Assembly: GCF_027409185.1 (NCBI RefSeq) | Contig: NC_084472.1 | Location: forward strand, 45,681,427 to 45,745,426 | Reading direction: 5' to 3' | DNA from: Cynocephalus volans | Taxonomy: Eukaryota; Chordata; Mammalia; Dermoptera; Cynocephalidae | DNA: 64,000 nt | Part shown: one piece after another, positions 26,101 to 38,100 of the stretch | Layout: the number at the start of each line of letters is the position of its first letter | Position numbering within the stretch: the first letter of the stretch is position 1 | Notes under the pieces: generated by a model | What the model was told of the DNA's origin: nothing | The model's input: the letters and a program-made list of their open reading frames with translations, nothing else | Database searches by the model: none | Translations under genes and position numbers: made by a program

Positions 26101-29100
26101 TCAAACTCTAGATCCTATAGAACAAGAAGCCCTTGAAATGACTGACAAAGAATTTCGAGTGGTAATTCTAAGGAAACTGAATGAGATACAAGAAAACTCA
26201 GCTAGACATCATGATGAAATGAGGAAGAGTATACAGGACCTGAAAGAGGAAATGTACAAGGAAATCAATGTCCTGAAAAAAAATGTAGCAGAACTTGCCG
26301 AACTGAAGAAGTTATTCAGCAAAATATAAAACACAATGGAGAGTTTAACCAGCAGGCTTGTGGAAGTTGAAGAGAGAACCTCTGAACTTGAAGATGGGCT
26401 GTTTGAAATAACACAAGCAGACAAAAAAAAAAAAAAAAAGAATCAAAGGCATTGAAGAAAATCTGAGAGAGATATCAGACAACCTGAAGCACTCAAATAT
26501 CCAAGACATGGGTATTCCAGAAGGGGAGGAAAAAGGAGATTGCATTGAAAATATATTCAACAAAATAGTGGCAGAAAACTTCCCAGGTATAGGAAAAATC
26601 ACAGATCTTCAGATCCAGAAAGCTCAACGATCTCCAAAAGTATTCAACCCAAAAAGGTCTTCTCCAAGACATGTTATAGTCTAATTGGTAAAACTCAAAG
26701 ACAAAGAGAGACTATTAAAAGGTGTAAGAGAGAAGCGTCAAATCACCTATAAGGGAGCCCCAATCAGCCTAACATCAGACTTTTCATCACAAACCCTAAA
26801 AGCCAGAAAGGAATGGGATGATATATTCAAAATATTAAAAGACAGAGACTGTCAGCCAAGAATACTCTACCCTGCAAGGATATCCTTCCGAAATGAAGGG
26901 CAAATAGTATATTTCTCAGACAAACAAAAACTGCGGGAGTTCACCACCACACATCCACCCTTACAAGAAATCCTCAAGGGAGTACTGGGTTTGGTTCCTG
27001 AAAAATAAGTACCATTGCCATAAAAACCCAAGAAAAATCAAAACCCACTAGTATAATAAGAATGGCATCCATGAAGAGAAAACAAACAAACAAAAAGGCT
27101 ATCTACAACCTAAGGAACCAACAAACACAGAAAACAAACAGTAAATCAGAAAGCAAGGAACAAAAGACACCTAAGACAACCAAACAATAATCAATAAAAT
27201 GCTAGGAATAAATCAACACTTTTCAATAACAACTCTTAATGTAAAAGGCTTAAATTCCCCAATCAAAAGACACAGACTGGCTGACTGGATTAAAAAGGAG
27301 GACCCAACTATATGCTGCCTTCAAGAGATCCACCTCACCCATAAAGACTCATATATACTAAGAGTGAAAGGATGGAAAAAGATTTACCATGCAAACAGAA
27401 AAGAAAAACGAGCTGGAGTAGCTATTCTTATATCTGACAAAATAGACTTTAAACTAAAAACCATAAAAAGAGACAATGAGGGACACTATGTAATAATAAA
27501 AGGACTGATCCATCAAGACCCCACTGTCAACATTGGACAGATCATCTAGGCAAAGAATCAGCAGAGAAACACAAGATCTAAACAATACTCTAGACCAATT
27601 GGACTTGGCAGATATCTACAGAACATTCCATCCAACAACCTCAGAATATTCATTCTTCTCATCAGCACATGGATCATTCTCCAGGATAGATCACATATTA
27701 GGTCACAAATCAAGTCTCAACAAATTCAAAAAAATTGGAATTATCCCATGTATTTTCTCAGACCACAATGGATTAAAATTAGAAATCAATAACAAATGAA
27801 ATTCTGGAAATTATACTAACACATGGAAATTAAACAGTATTCTACTTAATGACATATGGGCCCAAGAAGAAATCAAGCAGGAAATCAAAAAAATTATTGA
27901 AACTAATGAAAATAATGATACATCATACCAAAACCTGTGGGATACTGCAAAAGCAGTATTAAGGAGGAAATTTATTGCATTAAATGCTCACCTCAGAAGA
28001 ATGGAAAGATGGCAAGTGAACAACCTAACACTTCACCTTAAAGAACTAGAAAAACAAGAACAATCCAAACCTAAAGTTAACAGACGGAAAGAAATCATTA
28101 AGATCAGAGCAGAACTGAATGAAATTGAAACCCAAAAAACAATTCAAAAGATTAATGAATCAAAAAGTTGGTTTTTTGAAAAGATAAATAAAATTGACAA
28201 ACCATTAGCATGGCTAACAAAAAAAAGAAGAGAGAAGATTAAAATAACAAAAATTAGAAATGAAAAAGGTGATATTACAACTGATTCATCTGAAATACAA
28301 GGAATCATTCGGGACTACTATAAACACCTATACACCAACAAATTTGAAAATCTGGAGGAAATGGATAAATTTCTGGACACACACAAGCTCCCAAAACTGA
28401 GCCATGGAGATGTAGAAAATTTGAACAGACCAATAACAATAAAGGAGATTGAAGCTGTTATCAGAAGGCTCCCAACAAAGAAAAGCCCAGGACCAGATGG
28501 ATTCACAGCAGAATTTTACCAAACATTCAAAGAGGAATTGACACTGATTCTTTACAAACTATTCCAAAAGATTGAAACAGACGCAAATCTCCCAAACTCA
28601 TTCTATGAAGCAAACATCATCCAGATACCAAAACCAGGTAAAGATATAACCAAAAAAGAAAACTACAGGCCAACATCCTTGATGAATATAGATGCAAAAA
28701 TCCTCACTAAAATACTAACAAACAGAATACAGCAACACATATGAAAAATTATTCATCACGATCAAGTGGGATTCATCCCAGGGATGCAAGGTTGGTTCAG
28801 CATATGCAAATCAATAAATGTGATACACCATATTAATAAACTCAAACACAAGGACCATATGATCATCTCTATAGATGCTGAAAAAGCATTTAATAAAATT
28901 CAACACTCATTCATGACAAAGACCCTCTATAAGTTAGGTATAGAGGGAAAGTATCTCAGCATAATTAAAGCCATATATGACAAACCCACTGCCAATATCA
29001 TCCTGAATGGGGAAAAGCTGAAAGCTTTTTCTTTAAGAACAGGAGCTAGACAAGGATGCCCACTCTCACCACTCCTATTCAACATAGTGTTGGAAGTACT

Positions 29101-32100
29101 AGCCAGAGCAATCAGAGAAGAGAAGGAAATAAAGGGCATCCAGATTGGAAAAGATGAAGTCAAACTGTCCCTGTTTGCAGATGACATGATCCTATATATC
29201 GAACAGCCTAAAGCCTCTACAAAAAAACTCTTGGAATTGATACATGATTTCAGCACAGTAGCAGGATACAAAATCAACACACAAAAATCAGTAGCATTTC
29301 TATTCTCCAATAGTGAACATGCAGAAAGAGAAATCAAGTTATATTAAGTGAAACAAGTCAGGCACAGAAAGAGAAATACCACATGTTCTCACTTATTGGT
29401 GGGAGCTAAAAATTAATATATAAATTCACACACACACATACACACATACACACACAAACCGGGGGGGGGGGGGGAAGAAGATATAACAACCACAATTATT
29501 TGAAGTTGATACAACAAACAAACAGAAAGGACATGGTTGGGGGGGAGGGGGGGAGGGAGAAGGGAGGGAGGTTTTGGTGATGGGGAGCATTAATCAGCTA
29601 CAATGTATATCGACAAAATAAAATTAAAAAAAAAAAAAAAAAAAAAAGAAAGCCTGCCCATTTACAATAACCACCCAAAAAATAAAATACCTAGGAATTG
29701 AGTTAACCAAGGATGTCAAAAATCTCTATAATGAGAACTACAAACCACTGCTGAGAGAAATTAGAGAGGATACAAGAAGATGGAAAGATATCCCATGCTC
29801 TTGGATTGGAAGAATCAACATAGTGAAAATGTCCATACTACCCAAAGTGATATACAAATTCAATGCAATCCCCATCAAAATTCCAAAGACATTTTTCTCA
29901 GAAATGGAAAAAACTATCCAGACATTTATATGGAATAACAAAAGACCACGCATAGCCAAAGCATTGCTGAGCAAAAAAAAATAAAGCTGGAGGAATAACA
30001 CTACCTGACTTTAAGCTATACTACAAAGCTATAATAACCAAAACAGTATGGTACCAGCATAAAAACAGACACACTGATCAATGGAATAGAATAGAGAATC
30101 CAGAAATCAATCCACACACCTACAGCCATCTGATCTTTGACAAAGGCACCAAGCCTATACATTGGGGAAGAGGCTGCCTCTTCAGCAAATGGTGCTGGGA
30201 TAACTGGATATCCATATGCAGGATAATGAAACTAGACCCATACCTCTCACGATACACTAAAATCAACTCAAAATGGATTAAGGATTTAAATATACACCCT
30301 GAAACAATAAAACTTCTTAAAGAAAACATAGGAGAAACACTTCAGGAAATAGGACTGGGCACAGACTTCATGAATACGATCCCAAAAGCACGGGCAACCA
30401 AAGGAAAAATAAACAAATGGGATTATATCAAACTAAAAAGCTTCTGCACAGCAAAAGAAACAATTAAAAGAGTTAAAAGATAACCAACAGAGTGGGAGAA
30501 AATATTTGCAAAATATACATCTGACAAAGGATTAAGATCCAGAATATACAAGGAACTCGAACAACTTTACAAGAAAAAAACAAGCAACCCAATTAAAAAA
30601 TGGGCAAAAGAGCTAAGTAGGCATTTCTCTAAGGAAGATATAGAAATGGCCAACAGACATATGAAAAAATGCTCAACATCACTCAGCATCCGGGAAATGC
30701 AAATCAAAACTACACTGAGATACCATCTCACCCCAGTTAGAATGCCTAAAATCCAAAAGACTCTGAACGATAAATGCTGGCGAGGTTGCAGAGAAAAAGG
30801 AACTCTCATACATTGTTGGTGGGACTGCAAAATGGTGCAGCCTCTATGGAAAATGGTATAGAGGTTCCTCAAACAATTGCAGATAGATCTACCATATGAT
30901 CCAGCTATCCAACTGCTGGGAATATACCTAGAGGAATGGAAATCATCAAGTCGAAGGTATACCTGTTCCCCAATGTTCATCGCAGCACTCTTTACAATAG
31001 CCAAGAGTTGGAAGCAGCCCAAATGTCCATCATCGGATGAGTGGATACGGAAAATGTGGTATATCTACACAATGGAATACTACTCAGCTATAAAAACGAA
31101 TGAAATACTGCCATTTGCAACAACATGTATGGATCTTGAGAGAATTATATTAAGTGAAACAAGTCAGGCACAGAAAGAGAAATACCACATGTTCTCACTT
31201 ATTGGTGGGAGCTAAAAATAAATAAATAAATTCACACACACGCACACACACAAAAAAACCGGGGGGGGGAGGGGAAGAAGGCATAACCACTACAGTTCCT
31301 TGAAGTTGATACAACAAGCAAATAGAAAGGACATTGTTGAGTGGGAGGGGGGAGAGGGAGGAGGGAGGGAGGTTTCAGTAATGGACCACAATAATCAACC
31401 ACATTGTATATCGACAAAATAAAGTTAAAAAAATAAATAAATAAAAATAAATGAGAAAAAAAAAAAAAAAAGAAAGACATCAATGAATAAATGGTGAAAA
31501 ATGCTGGCTGGTTAGTTCAGTTTGTTAGAATGCTGGGCTGACACCACCAAGGCCCAGGGTCGATCTCTGTACTGGCCAGGAAAAATAAATAAATAAATAA
31601 AAAAGAAGAAAGGGGGCAAAATGAACAAACAAGCCATCCTGAGGAATATAATAGCAATTCTTAGAAGCACCAGAGGCACTGAAAGTATAATTGAGGAGTT
31701 ACAATATAACAAAATTATAAATTATAAATATGTTCTTGCTCTAAGAGCTGTAGCTCTAGGAAGAAATATAACACAGTGAGACTTTTTAGTCTATCTTTGC
31801 TTTAGAAGTAAGAAATCTCTTAGTATGTGAAATTAAAAGCATCTGCCAAGTTCTTGATGATGCAACACTATAGGTCATCTCAGAGGATCACCCTTGAGTA
31901 CTTCCATACAAACCTTCCCGGTGTAAGTGCACAGTATTGGGCTGAAATCAGGGCAATAGACAGGGTATCCTAAGATGGACCAGCAAGATGAAAAGGAATA
32001 TGGAGGGGACCACAAGATCAGACCTAAGTATAGTGAAGACCAGGGATCTGAAAACTAAGGGTTATTGCTGGTCTGGGTCAGGAAGTGAACCAGAAGTCCA

Positions 32101-35100
32101 AGTGATCAGACCGCAAGGGTCAGGATACCAGGTTAGGAAACAGACAATAAAGAACAGAGAACCAAGCACACATCAGCACTGTGGGAAACTATAGCAGTAG
32201 AGGTAGAGCCCAACTCTACCAAAGACTCTGTGAAACAGGGGCTTTAAAAAACCTTAAACAGCAAGGCTGAGGGTAATACCTAAAACTCAATTACAAAATC
32301 TCACTTGGTACTTCCATTCTAATTGGGAGGCAAGCACAGAAAATGAGAGCACAGTTCTCAGACACACTCAATACCTATAGTATACAATGATATGTAATAT
32401 AATTACCAAGACTTAAAGGTACAACTACTGAGTTTATCTTCTTAAGGCTATAATTTACTATAAATTAGCATTCCTAAATCTTTTTTTAAATATACCAACT
32501 TTGGATTTTGTTTGTGTGTTTTTCCAATTTCATTACCTGAATTGCTGGTCTAGCTTTTCAGCCACAAAATCCTGTCTCTCTTTTTCTTTCTTCTCTTTTA
32601 ATAATCTGGTTTTCTCCCTCATTCTATCTTTTCTCTCCTCAGTGGTTTCTTCTTTCGATTGCATTTCAGTAAAATACTCATTTTCTTCTGATGCCAAAAG
32701 ATTACGTAGCCTGAAACAAAAAAGGCAAAAAAAAAAAAAAAAAAAAAAAAATTAAAACTGTCATGCCACTTGTACCATTTTACTAATTTTGTTATACTAT
32801 TTCAGATTACATGTCTAATCATAAATTTTGTAAGAAGGAAAAGACTATTGCAGTCCTCCATTAAATAAGACTAGTTGCCATTTAAGGCAGTAAAGTAACT
32901 GATCTATGCCATATTTTATTTGATCACATACAGATGAGATATGAAATGTATATCTTCAACAAAAGAAGTGAAATGAATAGACTTTAAAGTAATAAAATAT
33001 GAAATAATATTTTGTTTTCTATCAAAACACAAGGTTATCGCAAGTAGAAATATTAACAAGTAATAGCTATCGATTTGACTGAATATCTCAGCCATGATCT
33101 TTACTATACTTGATTTTGACTGGTCAATCTCAAATTGTAGTTTTAGAAATGTTTCATAGTCCAGGTCACCAGATTTGTGGGCCTTACTTATTTCGTCTTT
33201 CCTCAGTGTTGATAATAAACCCTTGCACAGCATCTTTGACTCTTGCTCGCACGAGGCTGTCCAAAAACTTGTGGTTGTTGTGCTGGTCCCAATCAACTTT
33301 CAAACGATCCCGCTCATTTGACTTAATGGAAGCCAAAATAGCACGATGCTCCTGATGGCTGCGTTGGATTCTTTCCAGGTGTCGCTCCGTCCTCTGGCCT
33401 TTGGGAGGCTTGGCTCTCTGAAAACAAAAACCAACTATCATTTATGATAAACCAAAAATCAATGACATATTTTCAATTAATCATGACCCACATCAATACC
33501 CATACTAAATAAAATTGAGTATAAAAAACTAATACATTCTGCTACAACTGAAAACAGTTTAGGAACCTAAGGAGTAACTTGTTTGCTTTTCTGGGCCTAT
33601 ACCTTAGATGTCATCACATTAACCTCAAATATTTCTAACGTGATATTTGAGTAAAAGTTGATGGAATTATAAAGTTAAAAACTCGAACAGGGGTGTAGAG
33701 ATTATCTAGTCACTCCCAGGGACATTAAGTGATTTGCCCAAGGTGCTCCAAATAGTTAGGGCAGACCTGGATAGAACAAGAATTAGAGGTCTTTTAAGCC
33801 CTGACTTTGATCTTGCCATCCACTATCTCAACACTGTTTATCAGGGGTAGACATCATAGTTACCACATCAAAATACTTTCAAGGAAAAGGGGCTACTATC
33901 TAAGTATAGTTCTCCCTTGGTATCAGTGGCGGATTTGTTCCAGGACCTCCTGAGGATACCAAAAAAGGGATGCTCAAGTCCCTTGCATAAAATGGCGTAA
34001 TCCTCCTGTATATCTTAAATCATCTTTACTTATAATACCTAATGCAATGTAAATGCTATGTAAATAGTTATTATTTTTTATTGTTGTATTTTTTCCCCCC
34101 AAATATTTTTTCGATCTGTGGTTGATTGAATCTGTGGATGTGGAATCATGGATGTAGAACCCACAGATATGGAGGGTCAGCTGTACATAGGACATAGTGA
34201 ACTGTGAAAATGAAAAACCCTGTACTAGGAATGAAGGAAGGAAGGGAGAGAGGGAAGAGGAAAAAGGGAGAGGAAGGAAAAGAAAAAAAGCTGGTGGTGG
34301 AACTTTATTCCTATTTCTATGGTACCAGAAGTTTTAAGGCAAAGGCTGTGCTTCTGACATATTGGGATAACTTGAATTTCAGTAAGTATATTATTTTCAG
34401 ACAAATGTCTACTAAAAAGTTGGAAATGCATGCATCATTTTGAATACAAATTGATAAACTTTATAAAATCACAGAGACTATACCTTTTTCTTTTTTTTTT
34501 TTTTGTGACCGGTAAGGGGATCGCAACCCTTGGCTTGGCGTTGCCTGCACCACGCTCAGCCAGTGAGCGCACTGGCCATCCCTATATAGGATCCAAACCC
34601 GCTGCGGGAGCGTCGCTGCGCTCCCAGTGCCACACTCTCCCGAGTGAGCCACGGGGTTGGCCCTACCTTTTTCATTTCTGTATTCTTAACATTGAGCATT
34701 ATGCCTACCAGAGTCAGGTTCTCAATGCAAATGAATGAATGAATGAATGAGTGAATGAATCAAACAATGTTTCTAAGGTGGGCTTGATTTAATTTCTGCA
34801 CCTCTTGGAGCCACCATGAAATCCATTGTCTTAAGCTTTGGATTTTCAGCAACACTTTTTTTTTTTTTTTATAAAAGATGACCCGTAAGGGGATCTCAAC
34901 CCTTGACTCAGTGTTGTCAGCACCATGCTCACCCAGTGAGCAAACTGGCCATCCCTATATAGGGATCCGAACCCATGGCCTTGGTGTTATCAGCACCATA
35001 CTCTCCTGAGTAAGCCATGGGCTAGCCCCTTCAGCAACACTTAATGAGTCATCCTTAGGTGGGTTGTGAGACTGCAGTGCTGATTCACAGGAACAAAACT

Positions 35101-38100
35101 CTTAACTCATGAGGCAGAGAGTCAGTCTGATAATTTACATTTAGAACATCACTGTCAGGATTACCAGAATACTAGGGTTAGGTGTTTGTAACAAAGTCTC
35201 CTGGGGAAAGAAAATCAACAGTGAAGATAGCTTGATGAAAAGATTCAGGGCTTGGGATACACATATACCTACCTAGATCTAGCTGAACAAGATAAGGCAG
35301 GCCTGAGGTGAGGAGACAGATGTTGGGTTTTATCATGGGAAGTAGCTAATCCATATCTGAATTACGTGGAGGCTAGAGCCAGTTAGTTAAACTACTGTTC
35401 TCTAATATTTATGTCATTTTACGGATGCAGATTCTGTGACAAGAAGCAGAGCAGGGTCACAGCTGTACCGTGGGCAGGACACACAGCAGAAACTCAGGCT
35501 CCCAGTAGACGTATGGGCTGAGAGCAGGAACTAAGCACCAATGTCATCTAGGAACAATTGTCTCCAGTTGTCAGGATAGGAATCAGGCTCTGAGGTACAT
35601 TTTGGCTGAAGAGGGGAATGGGGGTGAAGGGTGGTGAGAAACAGCATAAGCAGTAGGCAGGGTATCAGGAAGCCCTTCAAGGTTTGGGGCATCCTGTTTA
35701 GGACTCTTTGGTCTGGGAAGGACCCAGTCTCTGGATGAATAAGGCATGACCCGGAGTTCTCTAACAAGGTGATGCCTGAACTAAGTTCAGGCAGTCTTGG
35801 CATTGCTCAAAACCATCACTGTTCAATAGAAATATAATGCAAAACAGATATGTAATTTTAAATGTTCCAGTAGCTGCACTAAAAATAAAGAAACAAGGGG
35901 TATTAATTTTCATAATATATTTTATTTAGCCAGTACTGTAGTGGATTGAATTATGTCTCCCCAAAACTCAATGAAGCTTGAATTGGGTCCCCCTAATTTT
36001 ATGTATTAGAAACTTCACCCCCACTGTGACTGTTAAGAGGGTGGGAAATCCTATTATGGTAATTGAAGGGTGGAGACTTGAAGAAGTGATTGGATTGTAG
36101 GACCATGCAATAGTGAATGGATTAAAAATGGTGGTCAGGGGTGTGGTTCTGGGGGCTTTAATGGAAGAGGAGAGTCTCTTGCTCTCTCTGCTTACGAGAC
36201 CCCTGGATCACTGTTGCCACCACCAGATGCACTTTGGACTTCCCAGCCTCAGAAACTGTAAGCAATACATTTTGTTTTCTTTCTAAATTACCCAGTTCCA
36301 GGTATTTTGTTATAAGCAACACAAAATGGACTAATACAAGTACTAAATATTGGTTAAATTTGGTTAATATGAAAATATGATCATTTCAACATGTGACTCG
36401 AGGCACATTTTATGTGCTTAAAAGCCACGTGACTACCATATTGGACATTGCAGCTCTAAACCATGCTAAAGGCAGGAAAACTAACTAATAGGATTTACTA
36501 ACTACCTTGTGTTTTTAAGGTCACTGAAGGCTTTTGTTACTGTAACATTTCAAATTATAGTTTCTAGGATTACAGTTTACAGTTATGCAATGTCTTAAAG
36601 AACAATGCCTTACATCCTAGGTTTGCTTCTGGCCTCTACCCATGATTATGTTGAACAAATTACTTAATCTCTTTTTGTCTGTTTTCTCACCTGTTAAATG
36701 AGCAAAATAAATGCTTATTTCTAGGAGATACTCAGCAAATAGCTGCTCCTTTCACTTTGCCATTACTTCAAACATCACATTTTTTATTACTTTCTCCTGG
36801 GGAACTGTTTAGGGTCCAAGTCTCATCTATTGGTGGCTTTAATTCTTCCCCCAACACAACTCCATCACCTCTGACGTCTATGCTTCTCATCACACTTGGA
36901 GACCTGAGAAGGAGCAGATGTACCACCTCTGACCTCTTCCTTTTCCTCTTAATTCTTCTATAAGCACAAAGTATTCAACAGGCCTGCTTTGCCGGTTTGG
37001 TGGTATTTTTTTTTTTTTTTTCTCTTCCTTATTGATTCCCAACACAAGTAATAGCACCCAACAAATGACCAGCCCCTCAACCCTGTGTTTAGATACAAAA
37101 CCCAAAGTAGATCGGTTTCATGAAGTCTGTCTATAATTATCACCTCGAACCCCACAGCCTGTAGAAGACTCCAGTCTACTGCTTTCCAGCTTCAGATCCT
37201 GCAGTCCTTGGACCAAGAGAAGAGGAAGCAGGTCAACAGGCCGACTGAAATTTGCTATGTGCACTGCAGAGTATAGTAAAACCATATACTTGATGATCTC
37301 TGATCTTTCTTCCATAAACTTCCATCACAGACAATATAGCACATCATTAACTATTGGATTAACCTTAAGTGGTTTTATGTATGAACAAGGTGTTTCTGCA
37401 ATTAGATCATAAGTTCCTTGAAGGCAGGGATCAGGCTTCTAATGAAGGGTAAATCTCCCAGGATCACTGTATTCAACCCCCCTCCCCCTCCCCATCTCCC
37501 ACAGTGCTGTGCACACAGCAGGGTCTCTAGCAATAATTCTGTAATTGTCTAATCACACATGGTAGGTTTTCTGGCCTGCAGAAACTAGTTTGTAGGGACA
37601 AAGGAATCCAGGTGCATGGACCAATGTTTAGGGTTCTCAGCAGGACCCATCAAATTCTGCAGCAAGCAGCACTGGCCTAGCCTCCTAATATCACCCCAGC
37701 CTTAGAAGCATCCACCCAGCATATTTCCAAGCCTGCAGGGATACTTCTGTCTAGCAAGGTTACCGGTTGAGTCAGCACAGGAAAGGCTCTATAACCACTC
37801 ACAACCCCTCACAGCACAATTCCCCTTCCACATGCGATTTCTCTAGAGGACAGGACCAGGCCAAGGTCTTTTAGCTGAATCATGGCCAGCCCAGACCCCA
37901 GATCTGACTCCCTGACTAGTGCCCTTTCCTCGGCACATACTCCCCATTGCAAGGGGATAGACCTCCTTCGGGTGTCTTGAAGGCAGAAAAACCTCAAGTT
38001 CCCAAGTGGTGATTCTCCAAATACAGACCCTAAATATAATTGGAGCGGGGGCGGCGGGAGGAAGGGGATATAGGGGAATGGGCGGGTAAGGGGAGGGGTA

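Larger units (their letters stand above)
24453..31471 (+). mobile_element. L1-B, 7.0 kb LINE-1 insertion with extra 5' sequence
   Basis: Bounded by perfect 17 bp repeats GAAAGACATCAATGAAT at 24436-24452 and 31472-31488. It contains about 700 bases of non-L1 sequence at its 5' end, about six 5' UTR repeat units (25,157-25,870), damaged ORF1 and ORF2, a 3' UTR with a short CA tract and G run, and a poly(A) tail. A 3'-end fragment of the same family (L1-C) has inserted into ORF2. It lies in CFAP53 intron 3. Confidence 0.88.
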
